A DNA stretch of 64,000 nt, taken from NCBI GenBank assembly GCA_030285985.1, contig CP127384.1, positions 310,001 to 374,000 of the forward strand. Direction: 5' to 3'. This document shows, piece by piece, positions 32,240-43,025 of the stretch. Position numbers and translations under genes: made by a program. The notes under the pieces are model-generated. The model saw only the letters and a program-made list of their open reading frames with translations, did no database searches and had not been told where the DNA came from. This DNA comes from Aquidulcibacter paucihalophilus. Its GTDB lineage: Bacteria; Pseudomonadota; Alphaproteobacteria; Caulobacterales; Caulobacteraceae. Within the stretch, counting starts at the first letter, position 1. Every line of letters starts with the position of its first letter.

Positions 32240-32293
32240 GATGTCCGCAATGGGTCGGGAGCGGCCATTCGAGCCGTTGCCGAAAGCGGACCT
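32240..32293. repeat. GTCCGC palindromic repeat, copy G
   Basis: GATGTCCGCAATGGGTCGGG, AGCGGCCATT and GCCGAAAGCGGACC. The last clear copy, between divergent GNAT and exonuclease/phosphatase-family genes. Confidence 0.82.
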
Positions 32294-32390
32294 TGGACTG
32301 CAGCCGAACGGCTCGGTCTGGGGCCCCGCGCAAGGCCGGAAACGCCCGAGCCGATTTTGAACCGCCCGGGCCGCGTGCTCTACTGGGCTC

Positions 32391-33287
32391 ATGAACACTA
32401 CCGCCCTTCTCGCCGGTCTCGCCCTCTTCGCGGGAGCCTGTACCGGCACGCTCGCACCCAGAGACGAGCCATCGTCCGGGGCGGCCATCAAGCTTGCGGC
32501 CTGGAACGTTGAGCATCTCGCCGAGGCCGATGGCTCGGGGTGTCGTCCACGCACTGAGGCCGACTACGCAGCTATGCGCGCCTATGTGGCTGAGCTGGAT
32601 GCGGACGTGATCGCCTTCCAAGAAGTCGAGTCAAAAGTCGCAGCCGAACGAGTGTTTGATCCGGCGAGATACACGGTGGTGATCGAAGATCGGGTTGGCA
32701 CAAATCGCCGGGGTCCCTGCGGAGGTCGCGAGGGGCTGACGATCAACGCCCAGCGGACTGGGTTTGCGATACGCAACGGCATTCCGTTCGAGCGACAGCC
32801 CGACTTCACCGATCTCCAAGTCGGCAACCCCGATCTTCGCTCTGGGGTCGATCTCGTCGTGCGCCCGCGAGGAGGTGAGCCGATCCGGGTTCTATCGGTC
32901 CATCTCAAATCTGGCTGCAGCTCCGGCGACCGAAACGAAGCTTGCCCCGTCCTTTTCGAGCAGGTTCCGGTCATGGAGCGCTGGATCGACGAGCGTGCGG
33001 TCGAAGGGACGCGGTTCGCCGTCATGGGCGACTTTAACCGTCGTCTAGCGATGCCGGATGATGCCGTGTGGTCGGATTGGGACGATGCATCACCACCGAA
33101 CGCCGACCTTGCCCTTGCCTCCGGTGAACAGTCCGCTCGGTGTAATCCCCGCTACCGCGACTTCATCGACATGATCGTGCTTGATCGCCGAGCCGCCGCT
33201 GATCTTGTTGGCTTCGAAGAGAAGACGTTCGCCGGCGATGCCCTGAGCGACCACTGCGCGGTGTCGGCGCGCTTGAGCCTTCGATGA
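32391..33287 (+). CDS. Lipoprotein of the endonuclease/exonuclease/phosphatase family
   Basis: The protein has 298 residues. MNTTALLAGLALFAGACTGT has a lipobox (AGAC, Cys17), so it is probably anchored to the envelope. The catalytic fold is recognisable: LAAWNVEHL (metal-site Asn), DVIAFQEVES (metal-binding Glu), VHLKSGC (catalytic His), FAVMGDFNRRL (Asp/Asn) and DALSDHCAVSA (final Asp-His pair). Such enzymes cleave nucleic acids, phosphoinositides or sphingomyelin. An exported, lipid-anchored version suggests DNA or phosphate scavenging at the cell surface; the substrate is not determined. Confidence 0.85.
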   Translation: MNTTALLAGLALFAGACTGTLAPRDEPSSGAAIKLAAWNVEHLAEADGSGCRPRTEADYAAMRAYVAELDADVIAFQEVESKVAAERVFDPARYTVVIEDRVGTNRRGPCGGREGLTINAQRTGFAIRNGIPFERQPDFTDLQVGNPDLRSGVDLVVRPRGGEPIRVLSVHLKSGCSSGDRNEACPVLFEQVPVMERWIDERAVEGTRFAVMGDFNRRLAMPDDAVWSDWDDASPPNADLALASGEQSARCNPRYRDFIDMIVLDRRAAADLVGFEEKTFAGDALSDHCAVSARLSLR

Positions 33288-33466
33288 GCACGCTCCACCA
33301 CCTGCTTAGCGGATGGGTGGGACTGCGATCCGCGTGGTCCCGGAACGATGGCAAGCCGCGTGAGGAATGGGCACCGGGGGTCGATCTCAAAGAGTTGGTG
33401 TTGACCGGGGCGCTGGTGGTCGTAGTCGCCACGCTGGCCGTCGTTGTGATCGCCGCTCTTACCTGA
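33284..33466 (+). CDS. Small single-helix membrane protein, 60 aa
   Basis: The start overlaps the preceding stop in an ATGA arrangement, which supports real translation. The product has a soluble half of about 36 residues, then a strongly hydrophobic C-terminal helix (LVLTGALVVVVATLAVVVIA). It may be a tail-anchored partner of the exonuclease/phosphatase-family lipoprotein. No family recognised. Confidence 0.5.
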   Translation: MSTLHHLLSGWVGLRSAWSRNDGKPREEWAPGVDLKELVLTGALVVVVATLAVVVIAALT

Positions 33467-33624
33467 GAACCCGAGCGGATTGGCTCGACGCCGGTAGGGT
33501 CCGGAAGGGCTGCGGGCCGAAGGTCGCCTATGGCTCGGAAGAGATCATATGGGTGATCGAACCTTCGCGTTGTCCTTCAGCCGATCTGACCGGAAGGGGC
33601 CTTCATCAACTGAAGGAGGCCCAC

Positions 33625-34089
33625 ATGAGTGTTCTGGACAAACTTGAACTGACGGCTGGCGGCGAACGTCGGGCGAGCTACGACCCGGTGCAGGTTCGCC
33701 GGCGCAAACTGGCGGCGGGTCTGCTGGATCAGATCAAACTGATCGACGCTATCGAGCAGGGCGAGGCGCACACAAAGACGAAGATGCGCAAACAGATTGT
33801 GCAGGGCACCAACGAGGTCGTCACCACGCAGGAGAGCCGCTCGGTCTCCCCGTGGTGGACGATCGACGACGACGGCAAGGTTCACTTCGCCATCCGGTAC
33901 GGTGCGATGCGTCTGAAGCTGAAGGGCACGAACGACACGATCGTGTGCAAGTCGCTCGGCGACCTCCGCCAAATCCTCCCGCCACTGAGGCAGGAGGCCC
34001 TTACGGGATCGTTTGATGCGGCGCTGGCGACGGCCGCCGCCGAACTTCAAACGCGGTTCACGCCGAAGAATGCCTCCAAGTCCAAATAG
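33625..34089 (+). CDS. DUF6641-like protein, 154 aa
   Basis: ATG 33625 has a strong ribosome site (AAGGAGG, 7 nt). The protein begins MSVLDKLELTAGG and has the pattern VRRRKLAAGLLDQIKLIDAI, then SVSPWWTIDDDGKVHFAIRY and GAMRLKLKGTNDTI, ending in an Ala-rich helix and basic tail. This is the layout of the DUF6641 family, common in proteobacterial islands and plasmids but of unknown function. The W-W and RYGA-like positions are the conserved ones I can recall. It is convergent with the integrase gene, with a hairpin between them. Confidence 0.6.
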   Translation: MSVLDKLELTAGGERRASYDPVQVRRRKLAAGLLDQIKLIDAIEQGEAHTKTKMRKQIVQGTNEVVTTQESRSVSPWWTIDDDGKVHFAIRYGAMRLKLKGTNDTIVCKSLGDLRQILPPLRQEALTGSFDAALATAAAELQTRFTPKNASKSK

Positions 34090-34100
34090 CGCTTTGAAGG

Positions 34101-34132
34101 TCAGCCAGGTGTCTCTCCGGATGCCTGGCTGA
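34101..34132. terminator. Bidirectional terminator hairpin
   Basis: TCAGCCAGG (34101-34109) and CCTGGCTGA (34124-34132) form a perfect 9-bp stem with a 14-nt loop. It lies between the convergent DUF6641-like and integrase genes, each ending within 12 bp of it. TGCTTTCC follows on the plus strand. Confidence 0.7.
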
Positions 34133-34143
34133 TGCTTTCCAGA

Positions 34144-35805
34144 TCACCTCTCCGACAGTATGCGCTTCCCAGCCGCATGCGCCTCATCCGGCGGCAAGTC
34201 GGGGATGGTGATGTCGCCCACGATTTCACCATTTAGGTCCATCTGGACCACCGACGGCGCCCCTCGGATCGCCACGTACAGGGTGCCTGCAAACTCGATG
34301 TGATCGATGAGCTCTCGAAGGCTGCTGGCCGTTTTCGCTCTAGCGTCCCGTCGTTCATCCGACGGCGGCCCATCCAGCAAATGATGAACGGCTGCGACAC
34401 GATCGATGTGCTTGTCAGGGCTGACGGAGCCCCGAGCGTGTTCGAGACGAACCCTCAACCCTTCTGTTGCAGCTTCGGCAGAAGCGATTTCGGTGCGGGC
34501 TCCCAGCCACCGCTGGCGGGCCTCCTGGTCGCCAGTCTCTTCGAACAGGTCGAGCATCCGCTTGGCACGAGCTTTCGCATTCTCCAGCTCCCTGAGCGCT
34601 CGGTACTCAGCATCGACGAGGCTTGCCGTCCCGACCGAGTTTTCGAAGAACCGGTCAGACAGCGCTGATCGCAGGAAGGCGTCCAGTATGCCGCTCTCGA
34701 TAGGCTCATACCGATAGTGGGTGGAGTGATCGCAGTTGCCGCCGCGAACACGCAGCGCACAGCTTAGGTAACTGGCCTGTCGCTGAGGCGTAGGGACGCC
34801 TCGGCGCATTCTGGTCCCTTCGTGGGACTTCAGCTGAAATGCCATCGGTCCGCCGCAAGACCCGCATCGACATAGGCCGCTGAGGAGGTTTCTGACCTGC
34901 CCCCGTTGCCCGTCATTGCCTCGGCTCGGCTTGCGCTTGCCTTGAACCGTCGCCCAAAGTTTTTCGGAAACCACCGGTGGAAAGTAGCCCGAGATCGGTT
35001 CGCCGAGAGGAACTCGACGGGTCGATCCGCGGGGCTTGGTGTGCGGTTGAAACTCGCCGATGACGGCTGGGTTGGTCAGGATCTTCTGGACATAACTGGA
35101 ATGCCATGCGGTCGCTTGGCTCTTGCCTCTGCCCCACGGTTCGACACCCCGTCGGTTCAGGTCGCCGGTGATCAATCGCTTTCCTTCTCCGTCGGCGGAG
35201 CGCTGGAAAATCTCATGCACGATCGCTGCTCGATCGGGGATCAGTTCGAATCCAGTCTTGTCCGGATCAAGCCGCAGCCATGCCGGACAGACGCCGGTGA
35301 TCGGGCGGCTGTCACCCTGTCCAAGACGATCCCTTTTGATCTTCCAGCTGGCGGAAAGACGCTCGCTCTTGTGCCGGCTTTCCTCGTGAGCCCGGAACGA
35401 GTTGAACACCAATCCCATGAAGCCCATCAGGTTAGTGCTGATGCTTTCCGCCGTGATGACGTACCCGTCGTTTGCCGTGGCAATCGAGACGCCGAGGTCG
35501 GTCACTCGCTGAATCCAAGCGATCACCTTGGCTGGTGGAAGCCGGCTGATCCGATCCAGCTGCTCGACGACGATGGTGATGTCCCGGGGAAGCCTTCCAG
35601 CCTCCACCCGCCGGATCACGTCACCCAAGTTTCCGGTCTGGACGTTGGTGCCTGCATAGGCGCTGGAGCCTTCGTCAGTGACTCGTTCGAGGATTTCTAG
35701 CCCGTGCTGCGAACAGTATCGCTCGACCACTTGGAGCTGCCGCTCCAGTGTCGATCCCTTTCCCTGTTCCAGTGAACTCCAGCGAGCGTAAGCAATGGCC
35801 AACAT
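34144..35805 (-). CDS. Large serine recombinase (integrase of the island)
   Basis: A 553-residue protein. The catalytic domain starts AIAYARWSSLEQGKGSTLER (nucleophile Ser10), followed by IVVEQLDRISR and GFMGLVFNSFRAHEESRHKS. A recombinase domain covers about 160-275 (RLDPDKTGFELIPDRA, LNRRGVEPWGRGK). A zinc ribbon follows with CRCGSCGGPM and, after a loop, YLSCALRVRGGNC. A coiled-coil stretch lies at about 395-460. Large serine integrases recombine attP with attB without host factors and need a directionality factor for excision. It lies 40-50 bp from the right island end, the usual place. Its target is the comM Walker A region. Confidence 0.95.
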   Translation of the reverse strand: MLAIAYARWSSLEQGKGSTLERQLQVVERYCSQHGLEILERVTDEGSSAYAGTNVQTGNLGDVIRRVEAGRLPRDITIVVEQLDRISRLPPAKVIAWIQRVTDLGVSIATANDGYVITAESISTNLMGFMGLVFNSFRAHEESRHKSERLSASWKIKRDRLGQGDSRPITGVCPAWLRLDPDKTGFELIPDRAAIVHEIFQRSADGEGKRLITGDLNRRGVEPWGRGKSQATAWHSSYVQKILTNPAVIGEFQPHTKPRGSTRRVPLGEPISGYFPPVVSEKLWATVQGKRKPSRGNDGQRGQVRNLLSGLCRCGSCGGPMAFQLKSHEGTRMRRGVPTPQRQASYLSCALRVRGGNCDHSTHYRYEPIESGILDAFLRSALSDRFFENSVGTASLVDAEYRALRELENAKARAKRMLDLFEETGDQEARQRWLGARTEIASAEAATEGLRVRLEHARGSVSPDKHIDRVAAVHHLLDGPPSDERRDARAKTASSLRELIDHIEFAGTLYVAIRGAPSVVQMDLNGEIVGDITIPDLPPDEAHAAGKRILSER

Positions 35806-35817
35806 GCCAATCGCCTA

Positions 35818-35854
35818 GCTGAGAAATTCGGGATGTTAAACAAATAACCTGCTC
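35818..35854. other. attR junction of the island
   Basis: The half-site TTCGGGATGTTAAACAAATA (35827-35846 approximately) ends in the 9-bp core AACCTGCTC (35846-35854), after which comM resumes with TTCGTCGGCCCACAAGG. Read in reverse complement it matches the left island end in most positions, including AACATCCCGA. Confidence 0.88.
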
Positions 35855-36799
35855 TTCGTCGGCCCACAAGGCTCGGGCAAGTCGATGATGGCGGCGCGGC
35901 TGCCGGGCCTGCTGCCGCCGCTGACGCCGAAGGAACTGCTGGAGACCTCCATGGTCTGGTCGGTGGCCGGGCTGATCGAGCGTGGCGCCCTGACCCGCGA
36001 CCGGCCGTTCCGCAGTCCCCACCATTCGGCCTCCATGGCCGCCCTGACTGGCGGCGGGCTACGGGCCAAGCCCGGCGAGGCCTCGCTGGCGCATAACGGC
36101 GTGCTCTTCCTCGACGAACTGCCCGAATACAGCGCCCAGGCGCTGGATTCCCTGCGCGCGCCGCTTGAGACGGGCGAGATCGTGGTGGCGCGGGCCAATG
36201 CCCATGTCCGATATCCGGCGCGGTTCCAGCTGATTGCCGCCATGAACCCGTGCCGCTGCGGTCTCGGCGGGGGCGGCAAGGGGGCCTGCGGCAAGGCCCC
36301 GCGCTGCCAGCGCGACTATCAGAACCGCATCTCCGGCCCGATGTTCGACCGCATCGATCTGACGGTCGAGACGCCGCCGGTCACCGCCGCCGACATGGCC
36401 CTGCCGCCGCCCGCCGAGGGCACGGCCGAGGCCTCGGCGCGGGTATTCGCCGCCCGCGCCATGCAGGAGGAGCGGCTGCGGGCCGCCGGGATCGACCCCG
36501 ACACTGCTCGCGACCAGGCTGTCAACGCCCGCGCTTCGGGCGAGACCCTGGACCGGTTCGCCACGCCGGATGACGCGGGTCGCGCCCTGCTGATGCGCGC
36601 GGGGCAGGCCGGCGGTCTCACAGCGCGGGGCTGGACCCGGACGCTGCGACTGGCCCGCACCATCGCGGATCTGGACGGCTGCGACGGGGTGCTTCGCCGC
36701 CATATCGCGGAGGCCCTGGTCTATCGCCGCTCCACGGTCGGAGCCCAGGGCGATTTTGAGCGGCAGGCGGGCGTGAGGCGGGAGACACGCGCCTTCTGA
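35855..36799 (+). pseudogene. comM: comM/yifB 3' part, separated from its start by the island
   Basis: The remaining 314 codons of comM. It begins F-VGPQGSGKSMM, the Walker A motif, exactly in frame with the 5' fragment (codon 216 ends at 12504). It continues with the chelatase domain: HHSASMAALTGGG, the Walker B-like GVLFLDELPEYSAQALD, PARFQLIAAMNPCRCG, and the C-terminal helical domain ending near LVYRRST. The first available ATG is 35885, inside Walker A, so no active ATPase could be made from it. Natural transformation is expected to be impaired unless the island excises. Confidence 0.95.
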
Positions 36800-36879
36800 G
36801 TCCCGCCCGGCCTCTTAACCGGGCCGATTGAGCCGGTCTTAAGGGATTGCCCCGCAGGATACGGCTCGAGGAGAGCGGC

Positions 36880-38403
36880 ATGGCGCGGCGGGCGAAGTCA
36901 GATGTGGCAACGGAGGCACCGGAACAGCAGTTCCTGCGCCTGATGAGCCATGAGATGCGCACGCCCCTCAACGGCGTCATCGGCATGCTGGGCCTGTTGT
37001 CGCGGACCCGGCTGGACGGCGCCCAGCGCGCCTATGCCGAGGCGGCGCGATCATCGGCGGAGCACCTGCTGGGTCTGGTCAACGATCTGCTCGACTATGC
37101 CCGGCTCGAGGCCGGCAAGCTGGAGTTCGACCACGCTCCGGTCGACGTGGAGGCGCTGGTGCGCGGCGTCGCCGAACTGCTCAGCCCGCGCGCCCATGAA
37201 AAGGGGCTCGAGATCGCCTGGTCGGTGGCGCCCGGCGCCGTCGACATCATGGGCGACGAGGGCCGCGTGCGGCAGGTGCTGTTCAACCTCGCGGGCAATG
37301 CCGTCAAATTCACCGAGTCCGGCGGTGTCCGCATCGCGGTCGAGCGCATCGGCGGCGCTGACAAGGCCCCGCGGCTCGCCTTCATCATCGACGACACCGG
37401 GCCCGGTGTTCCGGCCGAGGCGCGGGCGCGGATCTTCGAGGAGTTCGGTCACGTCGACGCCTCGGACGCCAGTCGCTTCGGCGGCGCTGGCCTGGGTCTG
37501 GCCGTGGTTTCGAAACTGGCCGCCGCCATGCAGGGTGCGGTGAGCGTCGGCGACCGGCCGGACGGGCCGGGTGCCCGCTTCCGCTTCGAGGCGGTCTTCG
37601 AGGCGGCGACCGGAGTCCCCGAGCGCGGCACCGCCCTGACAGGTCATGCCGTTGCGGTGGTCAGCCCCGACCCCTTCGTCCGCGCCGCCGCCACGGCCCA
37701 GATCGTCGCCTCGGGCGGGACGGTGCGCGAGGACGCCGGCATCGTCCTGATCGACCATGCCGCGCGCGAGACGGATCACGGCCTCGTCCGACGGCCCGCC
37801 GACGGTCGCGCCATTGTCCTGCTGAAGCCCGCCGAGCGTGATCTGATCGCCCGCTATCGCGGTGCCGGTTTCCACGGCTATCTGATCAAGCCCCTGCGCC
37901 GCGCCTCCCTGGCCGAGCGCGTGCTGGCCGCGTCGGGCACCGGTCAGGCGCACCAGCCCGGCCTGGCACCCTCGCCGCCGGCCGAGGATGACCGTGTCGC
38001 CCCGACGCGCTTCTCCGGCACGCGGGTCCTGCTGGTCGAGGACAATCCGGTCGGCGCCCTGCTGGCCGCGACCCTGCTGCGCCGCGAGGGCTGCGCCGTC
38101 GAGACCGCCGCCAGCGGCCATGAGGCGGTCGATGCGATGAAGCGCGCCCGCTACGATCTGGTCTTCATGGACATGCGGATGCCCGGCATGGACGGGCCCA
38201 GCGCGGCCCGCGCCATCCGCGCCGCCGGCGACCGCACCCCCATCGTCGCCCTGACCGCCAACGCCTTCGCTGAGGACCGCAAGGCCTGTCTCGAGGCCGG
38301 CATGGATGACCATCTGGTCAAGCCGCTCGAGCTCGATTCCCTGCGCGCCGCACTCGCCCGCTGGACGAACCGCACGGACCGCGCCAAGGTCTCCGCCGGA
38401 TAG
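36880..38403 (+). CDS. Soluble hybrid histidine kinase with a degenerate and an intact receiver
   Basis: The protein has 507 residues. No membrane helix or sensor domain is present: the N-terminus of only about 16 residues leads straight into HisKA with LMSHEMRTPLNG (phospho-His). The HATPase boxes follow: NLAGNAVKF, DDTGPGVP and FGGAGLGLAV. Residues ~245-360 are receiver-like but lack the Asp pocket (VAVVSPDPFV, IVLIDHAARE), so probably pseudo-receiver. The C-terminal receiver is intact (LLVEDNPVG, VFMDMRMPGMDG, ALTANAF, LVKPLEL). ATG 36880 has a GAGGAG ribosome site. The signal must come from a partner protein. Confidence 0.88.
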   Translation: MARRAKSDVATEAPEQQFLRLMSHEMRTPLNGVIGMLGLLSRTRLDGAQRAYAEAARSSAEHLLGLVNDLLDYARLEAGKLEFDHAPVDVEALVRGVAELLSPRAHEKGLEIAWSVAPGAVDIMGDEGRVRQVLFNLAGNAVKFTESGGVRIAVERIGGADKAPRLAFIIDDTGPGVPAEARARIFEEFGHVDASDASRFGGAGLGLAVVSKLAAAMQGAVSVGDRPDGPGARFRFEAVFEAATGVPERGTALTGHAVAVVSPDPFVRAAATAQIVASGGTVREDAGIVLIDHAARETDHGLVRRPADGRAIVLLKPAERDLIARYRGAGFHGYLIKPLRRASLAERVLAASGTGQAHQPGLAPSPPAEDDRVAPTRFSGTRVLLVEDNPVGALLAATLLRREGCAVETAASGHEAVDAMKRARYDLVFMDMRMPGMDGPSAARAIRAAGDRTPIVALTANAFAEDRKACLEAGMDDHLVKPLELDSLRAALARWTNRTDRAKVSAG

Positions 38404-38437
38404 GGACGCGGGGGCGTCGCTTCGAGGGACGCCAGAG

Positions 38438-39796
38438 ATGACCGACAGCTCCACGGAGGCCGCGCCGCCCAAGGCGAGCACGAAGGACGTGATCAAGGCG
38501 CTGGGCCGGGGCCGCGTCCTGATCACCCTGCTGCTGGGCTTTGGCTCGGGCCTGCCCTTCCTGCTGACGGGTGCGACGCTCAGCCTCTGGCTGGGGGAGG
38601 GCGATGTCACCCTGTCGGCCATCGGCTTCATCTCGTGGGTCGGCCTCGCCTATTCCTTCAAATTCGTCTGGGCCCCGGTCGTTGACCGGTTCGACGTTCC
38701 GATCCTTGGCCGGTTCGGCCGGCGGCGCGGCTGGATGCTGCTGTCCCAGTTCCTGGTCGGCGCGGCCCTGATTGCAATGGCGATCGTCGGTCCGGAGGGC
38801 GGGCTGACCGCCCTCGGTGCCGCCGCCCTGGTCACCGCCTTCGCCTCTGCGACCCAGGACATCGTCGTGGACGCCTGGCGGATCGAGACCGCCGAGAACG
38901 ACGAGGACCTCGGGCTGCTGACCTCGGCCTACCAACTGGGCTACCGGTTCGCGATGCTGGCCGGCAACGCGCTGATCCTGTTCTTCGCGACCTGGTTCGG
39001 CTGGAACGGCGCCTACTTCATCTGGGGCGCGGCCATGTCGATCGCCATCATCGCTACCCTGTTCGCCAAGGAGCCGCTGGACCGGATGGCCATAGCCCGG
39101 GCCACGGGCGGCGCGGCACCGTGGACCCTGCGCGGCATGTACGACGCCGTCGTCGGCCCGTTCATCCAATTCCTGAAGACGCACAAGACCGCCGCCCTGC
39201 TGATGCTGGCGGCGATCAGCCTCTACCGCCTGCCGGACTTCGTCATGGGACCGATGGTGGGGCCGTTCTATCTCGACCTGGGTCTGACCAAGGAGGCGAT
39301 CGGGGCCATGCGCCTGAGCTTTGGTCTGGCGGGCTCGATCACCGGGATTGCGGCCGGCGGGATCTGCGCCCTTCGCCTCGGTTTCGGCCGGACCCTCCTT
39401 CTGGGCGCCCTGATCGGCCCCATGTCGAACCTGGGCTACACCCTGATGGCCATGGTCGGCCTCTCGACGCCGATGTTCGCCGGCGTCCTGTTCGTCGAGA
39501 ATTTCAGCGAGGGTTTGGCCGGGGCGGCGCTCGTGGCCTACATGTCCAGCCTCACCGGGATTGGCTACACGGCCACCCAGTATGCCCTGCTCAGCTCCTT
39601 CTACGCCCTGCTCGGGAAGTTCCTCAAAGGCTTCTCGGGGGTCGTTGTCGACGGCCTTCAGCAAGGGCACGAGTTGATGGTCGCCTACGCGATGTTCTTC
39701 GCGGGGACAGCGGCCATCGGTATTCCGGCCGTCTTCCTTTGCTGGCTGCTGGATCGCCGGAACCGCAGGCTGAAAGAAGCGGTCGGGTCGACCTGA
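38438..39796 (+). CDS. ampG: AmpG-type muropeptide permease (MFS)
   Basis: A 452-residue MFS protein with about 12 membrane segments. LITLLLGFGSGLPFLLTGAT then LSLWLGEGDVTL and GLAYSFKFVWAPVVDRFDVP are the characteristic AmpG N-terminal block. AmpG imports GlcNAc-anhydroMurNAc peptides for cell-wall recycling and so influences beta-lactamase induction. I start at ATG 38438 because the frame to 38306 overlaps the end of the kinase gene. It shares direction with the kinase, 34 bp after its stop. Confidence 0.93.
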   Translation: MTDSSTEAAPPKASTKDVIKALGRGRVLITLLLGFGSGLPFLLTGATLSLWLGEGDVTLSAIGFISWVGLAYSFKFVWAPVVDRFDVPILGRFGRRRGWMLLSQFLVGAALIAMAIVGPEGGLTALGAAALVTAFASATQDIVVDAWRIETAENDEDLGLLTSAYQLGYRFAMLAGNALILFFATWFGWNGAYFIWGAAMSIAIIATLFAKEPLDRMAIARATGGAAPWTLRGMYDAVVGPFIQFLKTHKTAALLMLAAISLYRLPDFVMGPMVGPFYLDLGLTKEAIGAMRLSFGLAGSITGIAAGGICALRLGFGRTLLLGALIGPMSNLGYTLMAMVGLSTPMFAGVLFVENFSEGLAGAALVAYMSSLTGIGYTATQYALLSSFYALLGKFLKGFSGVVVDGLQQGHELMVAYAMFFAGTAAIGIPAVFLCWLLDRRNRRLKEAVGST

Positions 39797-39800
39797 CCCT

Positions 39801-42083
<2,283 letters not shown>

Positions 42084-42131
42084 GCCCGTTCCTAAGCCGC
42101 GGGACGGGCGGGGACAACCGTTGACGCAGCG

Positions 42132-42968
42132 TCAGATCGCCAGCGTCCCCGTTCGTTCGACCTCGACCGGCCCCGTCATGAAGACGTGGTCGGTGGCCTC
42201 GTCCCATTCGATCCGCAGGGTGCCGCCATCGACCTCGATGGTCGCGGCGCGTCCGGTCAGGCCGCGGCGGGAAGCGGCGACCAGGGCGGCGCAGGCGCCC
42301 GTACCGCAGGCGCGGGTCAGGCCGGCCCCGCGCTCCCAGACGCGCAGACGGATGTGATCAGGCGCGAGGACGTGAGCGAAGCCCACGTTGACGCCTTCCG
42401 GGAAGCGCGGGTGGTGTTCGATCAGCGACCCCGTCCCGCGCACGAAGGCGTCGTCGGGCGTCTGGTCCATGAAGAAGACCACATGCGGATTGCCCATCGA
42501 AACCGCGCCGGGCGTGTGCAGGACCGGGGCGTCGATGGGGCCGACCTGAAGTTCGATGCCCCGGGTGTCCATCGCCTCGTCCAGCGGGATCTGTTCCCAG
42601 TCCAGACGCGGCGCGCCCATGTCGACGGTGATCCGGCCATCAGCGGCGCGGCGCGCGGTGGTCGGACCGCCCAGGGTGTCGATCGTCACCTCCGCCTTGC
42701 CGGTCGACTGCAGCAGCATCCAGCCGATGCAGCGCAGGGCGTTGCCGCAGGTCTCGACCACGCCGCCGTCGGCGTTCCAGACCCGCATGAAGGCATCGGC
42801 GTTCGTCGACGGCTCGAGCGCGATGAGCTGGTCGCAGCCTTCGCCCGTCTTCCGGTCGGCGATGGCGCGCGCCTGGTCAGCCGTCGGCGCGAACGGCGTC
42901 TCCAGCGCATTGACGACGACGAAGTCGTTGCCGGCACCGTTCATCTTGACGAAGGGGCGGGTCATCAT
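42132..42968 (-). CDS. dapF: Diaminopimelate epimerase
   Basis: Converts LL- to meso-diaminopimelate for lysine and peptidoglycan synthesis. It has 278 residues. KMNGAGNDFVVV opens the protein, ADGGVVETCGNALRC carries the first catalytic Cys, and TRACGTGACAAL the second. MGNPHVVFF is the usual central motif. The gene starts ATG ATG (42968 or 42965), and a much longer open frame upstream is a shadow of the divergent channel gene. Usually essential in Gram-negative bacteria. Confidence 0.95.
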   Translation of the reverse strand: MMTRPFVKMNGAGNDFVVVNALETPFAPTADQARAIADRKTGEGCDQLIALEPSTNADAFMRVWNADGGVVETCGNALRCIGWMLLQSTGKAEVTIDTLGGPTTARRAADGRITVDMGAPRLDWEQIPLDEAMDTRGIELQVGPIDAPVLHTPGAVSMGNPHVVFFMDQTPDDAFVRGTGSLIEHHPRFPEGVNVGFAHVLAPDHIRLRVWERGAGLTRACGTGACAALVAASRRGLTGRAATIEVDGGTLRIEWDEATDHVFMTGPVEVERTGTLAI

Positions 42969-43025
42969 CGCCGCATATAGCGTTTGCCGGTTCCTTGCGC
43001 GAGCCGGCCGCGTTATCGCTGCATC

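Larger units (their letters stand above)
12505..35854. mobile_element. 23.35-kb genomic island integrated into comM by a large serine recombinase
   Basis: The ends are fixed by three independent signs. The 9-bp core AACCTGCTC is present at both junctions. The end half-sites are inverted copies. Joining 12504 to 35855 gives an uninterrupted ComM reading frame through GHNLLFVGPQGSGKS. The recombinase gene ends 40-50 bp from the right junction and reads inwards. The cargo includes HUH, GHKL-nuclease/HEPN and Tad-like genes, and many small genes with lower GC than the flanks. No conjugation, replication-helicase or capsid genes were recognised, so it is a non-self-transmissible or mobilisable island as far as can be seen. 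Confidence 0.93.

Noticed and set aside
28126..32293. Integron cassette array with attC sites
   Set aside because: The repeats separate single genes, but no integron integrase was found and the repeat ends lack the RYYYAAC/GTTRRRY pair. Orientation of genes is mixed. An intergenic repeat family fits better.
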